This document shows, piece by piece, positions 1-8,283 of a stretch of 64,000 nucleotides of DNA; position 1 is the stretch's first letter; every line of letters starts with the position of its first letter. The translations under genes and the position numbers were made by a program. This DNA comes from an uncultured Muribaculaceae bacterium (lineage in GTDB: Bacteria > Bacteroidota > Bacteroidia > Bacteroidales > Muribaculaceae): the NCBI GenBank assembly GCA_910587475.1, contig CAJUMR010000008.1, forward strand, positions 24,764 to 88,763. Reading direction: 5' to 3'. Under the pieces are notes generated by a model. That model saw only the letters and a program-made list of their open reading frames with translations. It had not been told where the DNA came from and made no database searches.

Positions 1-549
1 TTCACCCGTCGCTATGGCGGCAAGGTGATGTTTATCGTCAACGATCTGCTGATGGCCGTCAAACCACTCGCGCCGGTGTTTCTTCCGATCAACAAGCATG
101 GACGCCAGAGCCGCGCGTCGCTGACGGCCATCGATCACGTGATGCAGGGCGACCATCCGGTGCTGATCTTTCCGGCGGGTCTTGTGTCGCGACAACAGAC
201 GTCGGGGGGCGAGATCGCCGATCTTGAGTGGAAGAAGATGTTCATCAACAAGGCTATCGCCTTCAAGCGAGACATAGTGCCGCTTTATTTCGACGGTGAG
301 AATTCGGAGCGTTTCTATTCGCTGGCGCGCCGCCGTCAGTCGCTCGGTCTGAAGTTCAACTTCGAGATGGCATTGCTGCCCTCTGAGGTGTTCAAGTCGG
401 AGGGGAAGACGTTCAGGGTCAATTGCGGCCATCCGATCGCATGGCAGAGTCTTAGCGGCGGCAGCGAGGCCGAAGCAGAGGCCGGCGCTCTCCGCCGAAT
501 GGTCTACGACCTGAAGAAAGAATTAAGAAAACAGTCAAAAATACTATAA
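1..549 (+). CDS. Lysophospholipid-type acyltransferase, 5'-truncated (GlsA-like)
   Basis: The reading frame is open from base 1, so the start lies outside the window; about 182 residues are visible. The motif IFPAGLVSR and the run FLPINKHGR fit the PlsC/LPLAT acyltransferase family; the usual HX4D catalytic motif would lie upstream. Such enzymes move an acyl chain onto a hydroxyl of a lipid precursor at the inner membrane. The next gene, 8 bases downstream, is a GNAT-fold acyltransferase. In Bacteroides a pair of this kind (GlsA and GlsB) makes glycine lipids, so that role is inferred here from the pairing. A general phospholipid acyltransferase is the alternative. Confidence 0.75.
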   Translation, partial: FTRRYGGKVMFIVNDLLMAVKPLAPVFLPINKHGRQSRASLTAIDHVMQGDHPVLIFPAGLVSRQQTSGGEIADLEWKKMFINKAIAFKRDIVPLYFDGENSERFYSLARRRQSLGLKFNFEMALLPSEVFKSEGKTFRVNCGHPIAWQSLSGGSEAEAEAGALRRMVYDLKKELRKQSKIL

Positions 550-557
550 TATAAAAG

Positions 558-1490
558 ATGAATCAACGAATCATTGATCCGGTGGATACGGCGCTGATCG
601 AAGCCGAACTGACAGACGAGCGCTTTCTCCGTGACACCCACAAGGCAGGAAACAAGATCTATGTGGTCGACGCCCATTGTGCACCTAACACTATGCGCGA
701 AATCGGCCGCTTGCGCGAGATCGCTTTCCGGCTGGCCGGAGGCGGCACAGGCAAAGAATGCGATATCGACGAGTTTGACACGATGGATCCGCCATGCCGC
801 CAGTTGATCGTGTGGGAGCCTGAGAGCAAGTTGATTCTCGGCGGTTACAGGTTTATCTGCGGACGCGACATCAAGGTTGATGACAACGGACGCCCTCGCA
901 TAGCGACGAGCCATATGTTCAACTTCTCGGAGCGGTTTATGAAAGACTATCTGCCGTATACGCTCGAGCTCGGCCGGTCGTTTGTCAGACCCGAATATCA
1001 GTCGTCGCGCGCCGGAGCCAAGGCCATCTATGTGCTCGACAATCTTTGGGACGGCCTGGGTTCGCTTACGGTTGTCTATCCCGATATCAAGTATCTTTTC
1101 GGCAAGGTGACGATGTATCCGAGCTATATGGAGAAATGCCGCGACATGATACTTTATTTCATGAACAAGCATTTCCCAGACAATGAGCATCTGGTGACTC
1201 CGATCACAGCGTTGCAGACCAACTGCGATGTGGCCGACATGGAGCGCCTGTTCACAGGGGCTGACTTCAAGGCCGACTACAAGATCCTGAACGGCGAGGT
1301 GCACAAGTACGGCCTGAGCATACCTCCGCTGGTCAATGCCTATATGAGTCTTTCGCCGACGATGAAAATGTTTGGCACGGCGATCAACGATGAGTTCGGC
1401 AATGTGGAGGAATCAGGAATATTGCTCGCTGTGTCGGAGATTCTTGAGGAAAAGAAACGCCGTCATATCGAGACTTTCATTCGGCGATAG
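558..1490 (+). CDS. GNAT-type N-acyltransferase (GlsB/OlsB-like)
   Basis: This 310-residue protein resembles the acyl-homoserine-lactone-synthase/OlsB branch of the GNAT fold. It has an N-terminal region with MREIGRLREIAFR, a core ELGRSFVRPEYQ, and a strand LILGGYRF. The family N-acylates an amino acid with an acyl-ACP as the first step of an aminolipid. With the O-acyltransferase just upstream it would complete a two-enzyme glycine-lipid pathway; this is inference from the known Bacteroides pair. Its last 14 bases overlap the end of the convergent flippase gene. The start follows an 8-base gap after the upstream stop. Confidence 0.8.
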   Translation: MNQRIIDPVDTALIEAELTDERFLRDTHKAGNKIYVVDAHCAPNTMREIGRLREIAFRLAGGGTGKECDIDEFDTMDPPCRQLIVWEPESKLILGGYRFICGRDIKVDDNGRPRIATSHMFNFSERFMKDYLPYTLELGRSFVRPEYQSSRAGAKAIYVLDNLWDGLGSLTVVYPDIKYLFGKVTMYPSYMEKCRDMILYFMNKHFPDNEHLVTPITALQTNCDVADMERLFTGADFKADYKILNGEVHKYGLSIPPLVNAYMSLSPTMKMFGTAINDEFGNVEESGILLAVSEILEEKKRRHIETFIRR

Positions 1491-2928
1491 GACTGCGGTG
1501 GAGCAGGTAGTCGACGGTTTCGCGGAATACTGTCGACCGTCCGAGCCACATGATCAGGCAGTAAAGTCCGGCGGCCAACACAATTTTAAGGATAAGAGAA
1601 ATGACAATGTCGGTGATCTGAGAGGTCGCCAGCCATGTCACAGCCATGACCAAAGCGGCCACCGCCAAGTAGGGGAGCAGATCGGCGAGGACATGGCGCA
1701 GACTCAGACCGGTCTCGCGCCGGGCGTAATGATGCCAGACAAACAGCCATGCGATGTTGACGGTCACGTAGGCGATCAGCATCGTGTCGAGACCGAAGCG
1801 GTAGGTGACGAGCATCAGAGCTATCTGGGTTATGCCGATGGCAATCGTGTTCCACATGTAGATGGCCGGCCGGCCTATGCTGTTGAATAGATTGCCGTAA
1901 AGGGTTGTGATCGGCATGAACGCTCCACCGATGCAAAGTATCTGCATGATAGGCACGGCCATCAACCACTTGGCGGTCACGGAAATGACGATCAGTTCGC
2001 GGGCTACTAATGCGAGCCCGAGCATGGCCGGGAAGCTTACAAAGGCCGAGAAGCGGAGCATCTTGCGGAACACGCGGTGGAGCCGTTGTGGGTCGTCGAC
2101 GGTGTGGCGCATCACGGGCTGTCCGACGCTGTTGATCATGCCGGACAGGGTAGAGTAGCCCATTGTTGTCCATTTGTTGCCCTGAGTGTAGAAGCCTGTC
2201 TGGGTCATGCCGTAGAAACGGCCGAGGAGCACCGAGAAGAAGTTGTTGTTGAAGTGGGTGAAAATAGCCACAGCCATCTGCTTGGCGCTGAATGGGATCA
2301 TGTCGCGTATGGCCTTGAAAGAGAACGACATCTCGGGGCGCCAGTCGACCGACAGCCACAGCATCACGGTGAGCGACGTGGAATAGATGACGGTCTGGGC
2401 CGCGATGCCCCAGTAGCCGAGGCCGGCCATGGCGCATGCTATGCCGCCGACGCCTGAAATGGCTACAGAGGCGAGGAGTATCTTGCTCCGCTGCTTGATC
2501 TTGAGGTTGCGGAATAGATAGGCCGACGGGGTAGATCCCAACGCACCGATGAAGAAGCCAAGGAAAAGAAAGCGCGCGAGTGGCACCATGGCCGGCGTGT
2601 GGTAGAAGCGGGCGATCGGCTCCGCGAGAAAGAAGAGCGCGACATAGAACGCGGCTCCTACGGCTGCGTTGAACCAGAACACTGAACTGTAGTCGGTCAG
2701 GGTGACGTTTTTACGGTTGACAATGGCGAGAGTGAAGCCGCTCTCGGTGAAAATGCCTGCGATTGCCGAAAAAATGGCGAGAGCCCCGACCACTCCGTAG
2801 TCGTCGGGCGAGAGTATGCGCGAGAGGATAATGCCGAATGCGAGGTTGAGCAGCTGCATGCCGCCCGACCCGATGCCTCCCCACAGGAGCCCTTTTGCTG
2901 TCTTTTGTTTGAGATTGCTGTCGGCCAT
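1477..2928 (-). CDS. Lipopolysaccharide/polysaccharide flippase (MOP superfamily)
   Basis: A 483-residue integral membrane protein with about 12-14 hydrophobic segments. The N-terminus KGLLWGGIGSGGMQLLNLAF followed by ILSRILSPDDYG is typical of Wzx/RfbX-type oligosaccharide flippases, which move lipid-linked sugar units across the inner membrane. Length fits the family. A TAACTTTG box at 2940-2933 lies only a few bases before the ATG, so the transcript could be leaderless or the promoter lies elsewhere. It overlaps the convergent acyltransferase gene by 14 bases. No other capsule genes lie nearby, so the sugar substrate is unknown. Confidence 0.85.
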   Translation of the reverse strand: MADSNLKQKTAKGLLWGGIGSGGMQLLNLAFGIILSRILSPDDYGVVGALAIFSAIAGIFTESGFTLAIVNRKNVTLTDYSSVFWFNAAVGAAFYVALFFLAEPIARFYHTPAMVPLARFLFLGFFIGALGSTPSAYLFRNLKIKQRSKILLASVAISGVGGIACAMAGLGYWGIAAQTVIYSTSLTVMLWLSVDWRPEMSFSFKAIRDMIPFSAKQMAVAIFTHFNNNFFSVLLGRFYGMTQTGFYTQGNKWTTMGYSTLSGMINSVGQPVMRHTVDDPQRLHRVFRKMLRFSAFVSFPAMLGLALVARELIVISVTAKWLMAVPIMQILCIGGAFMPITTLYGNLFNSIGRPAIYMWNTIAIGITQIALMLVTYRFGLDTMLIAYVTVNIAWLFVWHHYARRETGLSLRHVLADLLPYLAVAALVMAVTWLATSQITDIVISLILKIVLAAGLYCLIMWLGRSTVFRETVDYLLHRSPIAE

Positions 2929-2981
2929 GTCGCAAAGTTACGCATAATAGTTGTAAAATGTGTCACCCGACGGCGGTTATG

Positions 2982-3185
2982 TCAGGGAGTGTATTCGAGA
3001 ATGTCGGCCGGCTGGCAGTCGAGAGCCCGGCAGATAGCGTCGAGGGTTGAAAAGCGTATGGCCTTGGCCTTGCCGGTTTTAAGTATCGAGAGATTGGCCA
3101 ATGTTATGCCAACTTTCTCTGACAACTCGACCAAAGTCATCTTGCGTCGGGCCATCACGACGTCTAAGTTTACGATTATTGCCAT
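2982..3185 (-). CDS. XRE/Cro-type helix-turn-helix regulator
   Basis: A 67-residue protein that is essentially one HTH domain: LVELSEKVGITLANLSILK forms the helix-turn-helix, followed by RFSTLDAICRALDCQPADIL, typical of the small YozG-like XRE branch. It starts 6 bases after the stop of the DUF2975 membrane protein on the same strand. This pairing is common in Bacteroidetes and Firmicutes. It is likely a DNA-binding regulator that may control its own operon; tandem TATCGAT repeats near the predicted transcription start at 3729-3742 are a candidate operator. The regulon is otherwise unknown. Confidence 0.85.
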   Translation of the reverse strand: MAIIVNLDVVMARRKMTLVELSEKVGITLANLSILKTGKAKAIRFSTLDAICRALDCQPADILEYTP

Positions 3186-3191
3186 GCGTTA

Positions 3192-3698
3192 TCAGATTGT
3201 GAGTTTCTGGTCTTCGTATAATTGTCCGCCGATCTTATATAGAAAAGCAAATAAGATAAGCAGCAGACTTATCAGGGTGAATTGAGATTGTGCGATGGGT
3301 ATTAATATGATGCGCCAGTCTATGGCGAAGTCTCTTATGACCCGTTGGCGGATCACTGTAGTGTACGGGATGATAAACGTGCAGGCCGATGCGGCGAGCA
3401 GCCATAGATGATTTCTTGATGAAAAAATCTGTCCGCGCTTTAGATTGCGTAATATGAAACTCAGAAAGATTAAAATAAAGATGAATGTCAGACATTGGAA
3501 CGCACACCCGTAAAATTTGAGTGTTTGTGCTTGAGATATCTGTTCGGCTGAGCAGGCGTATTTCGTAGCCCAGGAAAAATCACTTACGTGCCAGTCTCTT
3601 ATGTAGGCGTTGTAGAAAACATAGCCGAAGGTAAGAGCGCAGAATGCCCAGCTTGTTAAGACAGTGCGTCGGATTGGTTTGAGATTTTCAGGTTTCAT
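3192..3698 (-). CDS. DUF2975 family membrane protein
   Basis: A 168-residue protein with four hydrophobic segments: roughly residues 10-30, 60-85, 97-115 and 135-158. The segment RNLKRGQIFSSRNHLWLL is the loop expected in DUF2975 proteins. The family has no established biochemical function. It is nearly always encoded with a small XRE regulator, as here, which suggests a membrane sensor or a target of that regulator. It has a well-formed promoter at 3746-3776 and a leader of about 40 bases. Confidence 0.8.
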   Translation of the reverse strand: MKPENLKPIRRTVLTSWAFCALTFGYVFYNAYIRDWHVSDFSWATKYACSAEQISQAQTLKFYGCAFQCLTFIFILIFLSFILRNLKRGQIFSSRNHLWLLAASACTFIIPYTTVIRQRVIRDFAIDWRIILIPIAQSQFTLISLLLILFAFLYKIGGQLYEDQKLTI

Positions 3699-3728
3699 AG
3701 AATTATGTATTGAAAGTTGATAAATATT

Positions 3729-3743
3729 TATCGATTATCGATA
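3729..3743. promoter_or_regulatory. Tandem TATCGAT repeats, candidate operator
   Basis: Two adjacent copies of TATCGAT (3729-3735 and 3736-3742) sit just downstream of the -7 box of the DUF2975/XRE operon, about where transcription should start. Each copy holds a palindromic ATCGAT. Placement at the start site and a downstream XRE gene suggest autorepression. This is inference; there is no second instance in the window to compare. Confidence 0.4.
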
Positions 3744-3745
3744 TG

Positions 3746-3776
3746 CAAAGTTAGCGTAAAATTTTTACTGCGCAAA
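3746..3776 (-). promoter_or_regulatory. Bacteroidetes-type promoter for the DUF2975/XRE operon
   Basis: On the minus strand there is a -33 TTTG (3776-3773), a 19-base spacer and a -7 TAACTTTG (3753-3746). This matches the Bacteroidetes primary sigma consensus exactly. The predicted start is near 3739, giving a leader of about 40 bases before the ATG at 3698. Confidence 0.7.
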
Positions 3777-3941
3777 AATAATGGGCATAAATTTCACCGT
3801 CTATAATTTTATTTGCGTGTCCTTGCATTGGTGATAAAACAGTCTTCCGTATTTCTCATTGGCTGAATAGTAACAAAATGGTGTAGTTTGGTATATACAT
3901 ATAACGCAAATCGAGTAGATAAGCTTTTTTAACTTAAAATA

Positions 3942-3973
3942 TTTGTAAAATACCTAAGCAATTCTCAAATTTG
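3942..3973 (+). promoter_or_regulatory. Possible promoter for the propeller cluster
   Basis: TTTG at 3942-3945, a 20-base spacer, and CAAATTTG at 3966-3973, which differs from the TAnnTTTG consensus at its first base. It lies about 50 bases before the first propeller gene. It sits in the 327-base gene-free stretch 3699-4025, which is AT-rich and otherwise holds only the divergent DUF2975 promoter and the TATCGAT repeats. Confidence 0.4.
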
Positions 3974-4025
3974 CATCACAGACATTTTAACTATCCTTGA
4001 TACAACCTAATAATATCTAACGTCC

Positions 4026-5147
4026 ATGAAGTCCTCCCGCAATTTACATGATCACTGCTTTAAAAATAGATTGCTTGTCACATTTTCACTTGTGTGTGCG
4101 CTGATATTCGGCTCATGCACAACAAAAAATGCCACGGTTGAATGTGGTGAGGTCACATATATATCCACATTCCCCGAAAATGTGCATCTGGAGAGTCTCC
4201 GGCCATTGAAACTTTACGGAATGGAAGGTATGGTTGATTTTAAGGCTGATGATTCCATAATTGTCGGCATATTTCAGCAATCTCCATTTCTTAAAATCTA
4301 CTCCATGAACTCGGCGGCACCTCTTGGCGAGTTTATCAATAAGGGGCAGGGACCAGATGATTTCACAGCCATGCCATCAAACATATCTGTGAGGCGATCG
4401 CCCACCGCATCGGTCGTAAGTATGCTCGACTATCGTAAAAACCGATATTTCGAAATGAACGCTGAAGCCTCTGTCAAAGCTCAACATGAGGTATATGACA
4501 CGGTGATTGAATCTCCGTCTTTTAAGGGGGTGAGATATATCATACCTATAAACAATGGTGATACATTATTCTGGGATGACAATTACTGGACTAAAAGCTT
4601 CAACAGGCGTATGGGATCAGGTTCGGAAACGCGAAGTATATCCAACTTAGGCAACCTTGAGGCTGACTGGAGTGAATACGAAGACAATATGCTGAGCATG
4701 CTTGTGGCATACAATCACGAATCCGGCATCGTCGCAGAGGCGATGACTCATCTCAATCAGATTAATCTGTTCAGTCTTTCAGACTCGACTATAAGAAAGA
4801 CAATATGCGTAGGTGACAAATTGTCAAATGTCGCGGAAGAAGATGGTTATGGCCGACGAAAGAGACTTATTGCATATCAAGGCATACAGCCCGTAAAAGA
4901 TATGTTTGCGCTGCTTTATGTCGGTATGCGTGAAGCCGATTACATTAAAGCTGAACATGGAACCCAACTGCAGTTTTTTTCATCAGCAGGCGAACCGTTG
5001 CTATGCGTCAGCATACCACTTCCTGTAAATTCATTTTTTATTGACAGCACAGGACGCCTGTATTTGTTCAGCAGCATGGAAGAAACTGAGACAATGTACA
5101 CGTGCGACATTGAAGAAGTGAAGCGGTTGCTTACTATAACAATATAG
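4026..5147 (+). CDS. 6-bladed beta-propeller lipoprotein (BF3010/TolB-like)
   Basis: A 373-residue protein with a lipoprotein signal: a hydrophobic stretch LLVTFSLVCALIFGSC ending in a lipobox cysteine near residue 30. The motif NKGQGPDDF near residue 110 is the hallmark of the Bacteroidales 6-bladed beta-propeller family (PF15869/PF17170 type). Such proteins are anchored in the envelope; no ligand is established. It is the first of five paralogs in a row, at a stretch of lower GC than the flanks. No NVEALA-type peptide precedes it, unlike three of the later copies. Confidence 0.8.
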   Translation: MKSSRNLHDHCFKNRLLVTFSLVCALIFGSCTTKNATVECGEVTYISTFPENVHLESLRPLKLYGMEGMVDFKADDSIIVGIFQQSPFLKIYSMNSAAPLGEFINKGQGPDDFTAMPSNISVRRSPTASVVSMLDYRKNRYFEMNAEASVKAQHEVYDTVIESPSFKGVRYIIPINNGDTLFWDDNYWTKSFNRRMGSGSETRSISNLGNLEADWSEYEDNMLSMLVAYNHESGIVAEAMTHLNQINLFSLSDSTIRKTICVGDKLSNVAEEDGYGRRKRLIAYQGIQPVKDMFALLYVGMREADYIKAEHGTQLQFFSSAGEPLLCVSIPLPVNSFFIDSTGRLYLFSSMEETETMYTCDIEEVKRLLTITI

Positions 5148-5311
5148 AAGAAGAGACTTACATCTCTCTAAATAATAAAAGTATGAATTAGTACGAGAGA
5201 ATTTTCATGATGGATGAAAATGGCGCCAGGAGTGGTGGTGATTTGGCCGGGCAGTTTCAGCCGCTACGTCGACATATTCTATCATGAAAAAATCGGTAAA
5301 CCAAAAGTGGA

Positions 5312-6355
5312 ATGCAAAAGATCATGAGTAGAGTTGTAATATTATGCGGAATTATTCTTGCATTTATTAGATGCTCTCATAAAAACGAACTGACAAATAG
5401 CCGGGATAAAGATCTCCCGGCCTTAACTACTATCGTATTAGATTCAATGAGAATGGATGCGACATTCTATCCCTTTGGATGGACTGTCAATGGCGACATA
5501 CTGTGGGCTTTGAGTAGACAAGATTCATTGTTTCTCACAGGCTATGACCGTAACCAAAATCTAAAACCAATCATTCGCTGGGGACGTATCGGACAAGGTC
5601 CGGATGACTATATTGTACCTGGTATAATCTCAAAATGCCAGAATAATTATGTCGGATTATACAGTAATACCGCTAATAAAAGTGTTGAGTATAACCTAAA
5701 AGATGGTAATTTGATAGAAATTTCGAAAAACTCATTCCCAATCTGGCATGAGGATAGAAAAATTCCCAAACCCTACACGCGCGTTATCAAAGCAAATGAT
5801 TCAATTTTTATCGGGGTGTACTTTTTGCCAAGAGAACCGGGGGCTGATATTTTTAATCTAAAGAATCAGAATATCTCATATACAGTCACTCCCAGTTTTA
5901 AGCCTGAAGATGAGATGTCTGGACCATATGAGTTTAATCTTGATATTTCAAACAACTACATAGCTGTCGCATACAGGTATATCGACAGGATGGAATTTTA
6001 TAAACTAAATAATGATCATATTCCTGAAATATTACATTCAATCGGTGATATCAAAAGTCAAAAAGATCTCTACAACGAAGACCGTGATGACGAGATGATA
6101 AAATATTATTCTGATATAAGTTGTGTTTCAGGAAATGCTTACGCGTTATATCAAGGTGTCAAAGAGGAAAATTTGGAGGATGCTCATACCCATCTCGAAA
6201 TTTTCGATATGGAGAATGGTAAATGCATAGCTAATATCGCCTTAGACAAATATTATACAAACATTATTGCCACGATGGACAGCATGATTTATCTTTACAG
6301 CCCAAACATGGACGATTATGTGTACATTTCGGATTGTTCTGCCATAAATAAGTGA
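5312..6355 (+). CDS. 6-bladed beta-propeller protein (BF3010-like)
   Basis: A 347-residue paralog of the preceding gene, with an N-terminal hydrophobic segment VVILCGIILAFIRC and the family motif GRIGQGPDDYIVPG near residue 95. The lipobox is poor (IRC), so lipidation is less certain. ATG codons at 5312 and 5324 are both possible starts. It is strikingly AT-rich compared with genes outside the island, which suggests horizontal origin. No secreted peptide gene is recognisable in the 164 bases upstream. Confidence 0.75.
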   Translation: MQKIMSRVVILCGIILAFIRCSHKNELTNSRDKDLPALTTIVLDSMRMDATFYPFGWTVNGDILWALSRQDSLFLTGYDRNQNLKPIIRWGRIGQGPDDYIVPGIISKCQNNYVGLYSNTANKSVEYNLKDGNLIEISKNSFPIWHEDRKIPKPYTRVIKANDSIFIGVYFLPREPGADIFNLKNQNISYTVTPSFKPEDEMSGPYEFNLDISNNYIAVAYRYIDRMEFYKLNNDHIPEILHSIGDIKSQKDLYNEDRDDEMIKYYSDISCVSGNAYALYQGVKEENLEDAHTHLEIFDMENGKCIANIALDKYYTNIIATMDSMIYLYSPNMDDYVYISDCSAINK

Positions 6356-6376
6356 CATTATATAATTCACCAATCT

Positions 6377-6511
6377 ATGGGACGGAAAGTTGCCGCAACT
6401 GTTTTTGTAGAATATAAGATCCCCGACAACGCCATATTGCTGTCAAGAGATGTCACAAAAGGCTTTGAGGAGAGAATTTTCACAATTGCACCCGGCGGAG
6501 AGCAGATATGA
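6377..6511 (+). pseudogene. Short orphan reading frame, possible gene remnant
   Basis: A 44-codon frame from an ATG at 6377 to TGA at 6511. It encodes a plausible peptide with segments IPDNAILLSRDVTKGFEERI and FTIAPGGEQ. It has no signal sequence, so it is not a lipoprotein or an NVEALA-type peptide. Its position between two propeller genes suggests the 3' remnant of a lost paralog or a small unknown gene. I do not recognise the family. Confidence 0.25.
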
Positions 6512-6563
6512 CGTTGATTCTGTCCACAAATAAATCAATATTAACTTCAAAAACATTTTTCTC

Positions 6564-6728
6564 ATGAAAAAGAAAAGTATTCTTACAGCGGCGGCACCTG
6601 CGACCATCGCTTCTGCCGGACTCTTCGCCTTGACAGACACCAACCAAAACGAAGATCTCAGCGACATCCAGCTCGCAAACATCGAAGCACTAAATACGTA
6701 CTCAAACAACACAGCTCATTATGAATAG
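6564..6728 (+). CDS. Short NVEALA-type secreted peptide
   Basis: A 54-codon gene. The N-terminus MKKKSILTAAAPATIASAG is a signal-like segment and is followed by LSDIQLANIEALN, which matches the NVEALA family signature. Unlike the two downstream relatives it stops soon after the motif and lacks their four-cysteine tail. Its stop overlaps the ATG of the next propeller gene (6721) by 8 bases, so the two are probably translated together. It may be a shortened or degenerate family member. The peptide's function is not known. Confidence 0.7.
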   Translation: MKKKSILTAAAPATIASAGLFALTDTNQNEDLSDIQLANIEALNTYSNNTAHYE

Positions 6729-7782
6729 ATTAACAACATCAATCATTGCCACTGCCGCTGCAGCTGCAGTGGCATTTTCTTCTTGCTCAGACAGTAACAG
6801 GAAGCAGCAAAAGGAACACGAAGCAGACTTTACAACATTTCCGCAGACTGTAAAAATCGACATCAGCGAAGCCATTGACATGGATAAGGTTTTTGAACAT
6901 AAAGGACTTGTCAGCTTCGAAGAAAACACTGAAAACATCATCGGCAGTCTGCACAATATCGTTGTAAGGGGGGATACAATTTTTGCCATTGACCCATATA
7001 AAAACCCGGGCATATACGCCTATCTCAAGGACGGCCGGCAACTGTTTGCCTACTGCAGCGTCGGCAACGGTCCGGGTGATCTGATTGCGCCGACCTGCAT
7101 ATCGGTTACAGACGATGAGGTCTCGACCTACGACGGAGCACAATTTAAAATCATAGTCATAGGTAAAGACGGCAAATACCGCAGAAGCATTGATGTGCCT
7201 CCGATGACTCTCAATGCCATACTCGACACCGAGGGTAACGTATGGGCTGATTTCTCGAATCAAGATCTCGCCGACGAACGCATCATGTGGAAAGCCCCGG
7301 ATGATACCGCTTATTCGACCGTGATGGAGGTTCCCGATCTGTTGAAAGGTATGACGCTGATAGTAATGGAAGCGTTGCAGAACCTGCCCGACGGCACGGT
7401 AGGATATACTCCGGCCATGGAACCGCGCATCTACACCTTGGCCGACGGCAAGATTGCCGAAAGATACAATCTCGATTTCAACGGCCTCTGGCCCGACGAC
7501 GAAACATTCAAGACTGAGTTCACAGGCAACGCATGGGCGCCAAAGAGCAATTACTTTCCAGTGAAATCGCTGCGCTACAACGAAAGCGACAGATACTTGG
7601 TGATCCGATTCATCAACGATAACATGACATATCTGTATATCCTCGACAAAGCGAGCGGACGCGCGAAAATCGTGCGGGTCAACACTGATCTGTACTGGGG
7701 CTGTGTTTTCGTAAACGATGACGAAATTTATATGAGCCGCAAAGATGACTGTCTGGAAATAATGACCATCAACTCACTCTAA
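6721..7782 (+). CDS. 6-bladed beta-propeller lipoprotein (BF3010-like)
   Basis: A 353-residue protein with signal and lipobox TAAAAAVAFSSC (cysteine near residue 22) and the motif SVGNGPGDLIAP near residue 117, the family's GxGPxD signature. Later motifs include GNVWADFSNQD and LDFNGLWPDDETFK. The partial gene at 63442-64000 encodes a close relative with the same segments. Its start overlaps the short NVEALA-type peptide gene upstream. It is a predicted envelope-anchored propeller; ligand unknown. A long imperfect hairpin follows it. Confidence 0.82.
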   Translation: MNRLTTSIIATAAAAAVAFSSCSDSNRKQQKEHEADFTTFPQTVKIDISEAIDMDKVFEHKGLVSFEENTENIIGSLHNIVVRGDTIFAIDPYKNPGIYAYLKDGRQLFAYCSVGNGPGDLIAPTCISVTDDEVSTYDGAQFKIIVIGKDGKYRRSIDVPPMTLNAILDTEGNVWADFSNQDLADERIMWKAPDDTAYSTVMEVPDLLKGMTLIVMEALQNLPDGTVGYTPAMEPRIYTLADGKIAERYNLDFNGLWPDDETFKTEFTGNAWAPKSNYFPVKSLRYNESDRYLVIRFINDNMTYLYILDKASGRAKIVRVNTDLYWGCVFVNDDEIYMSRKDDCLEIMTINSL

Positions 7783-7816
7783 AGCTCGGTTTTATAAACC
7801 ACAATTGCTCCAGCGG

Positions 7817-7908
7817 TTGCATCCTTGAGCCGGATTTGCCCATTTGGTGATGGAGCATAGCTAATCTATGCGACTGAGCCAAAGGGGCGAAGGCGGCCAA
7901 GGAGGCAA
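7817..7908. repeat. Long imperfect inverted repeat with inner hairpin
   Basis: Arms 7817-7847 and 7879-7908 are largely complementary with a few mismatches and bulges. Inside sits a perfect small hairpin, GCATAG (7855-7860) and CTATGC (7866-7871). A run of T follows at about 7920-7927. It could be a large terminator after the third propeller gene, a structured RNA or the scar of a small inverted-repeat element. I saw no second copy in the window. Confidence 0.55.
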
Positions 7909-7967
7909 TGCTAAGGTAGCTTTTTTTGCATGCCAATATTTTTATGTTGTTTTTTTAACTAAAAATA

Positions 7968-8000
7968 TTTGCAACCCGCACATTGAATGGTATAATTTTG
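7968..8000 (+). promoter_or_regulatory. Promoter for the first four-cysteine peptide-propeller module
   Basis: TTTG (7968-7971), a 21-base spacer and TAATTTTG (7993-8000), a full match to the Bacteroidetes consensus. The predicted start is near 8007, leaving about 16 bases before the peptide gene's ATG at 8023. Confidence 0.7.
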
Positions 8001-8022
8001 TGAAACAACTAATTATCAGCGT

Positions 8023-8283
8023 ATGAAAAAAATTTTTATATCATCGGCTTTGATCATAGGAATCGCATCATTGTACCAATTTGTAAATAAAACCGACGCC
8101 ACAGATGGTGACATGCAACTATCAGACATTGAAGCCCTAAGTGACTGCGAAGTGCGCAATAGCGATGGCACACTTATCAAAAAGTGTGTCGGCGACGAAC
8201 CTGTTTGTCATAAAATGCAAATTGGGTCAGCCACTGTCTCATGTTTCGGCAAACAAGTATACACCGAATTGAAGGAGGTCTGA
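8023..8283 (+). CDS. NVEALA-type secreted peptide with four cysteines
   Basis: An 86-residue precursor. It has an N-terminal signal (KKIFISSALIIGIASLY), then the motif MQLSDIEALSDCE, which corresponds to the NVEALA family signature, then a short tail with four cysteines (SDC, KKC, VCH, SCF). The cysteines could form two disulfides outside the cytoplasm. The stop codon overlaps the next gene's ATG by one base (TGATG), which suggests translational coupling. A similar gene lies at 9944. Function is unknown; precursor processing at or after the signal is inferred. Confidence 0.8.
   Translation: MKKIFISSALIIGIASLYQFVNKTDATDGDMQLSDIEALSDCEVRNSDGTLIKKCVGDEPVCHKMQIGSATVSCFGKQVYTELKEV

Noticed and set aside
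504..1304. Long minus-strand open frame opposite the GNAT gene
   Set aside because: It is antisense to a clear acyltransferase gene and has no recognisable domain.
5224..5304. 26-codon frame between two propeller genes as a possible peptide gene
   Set aside because: It lacks a signal and the NVEALA-type motif.
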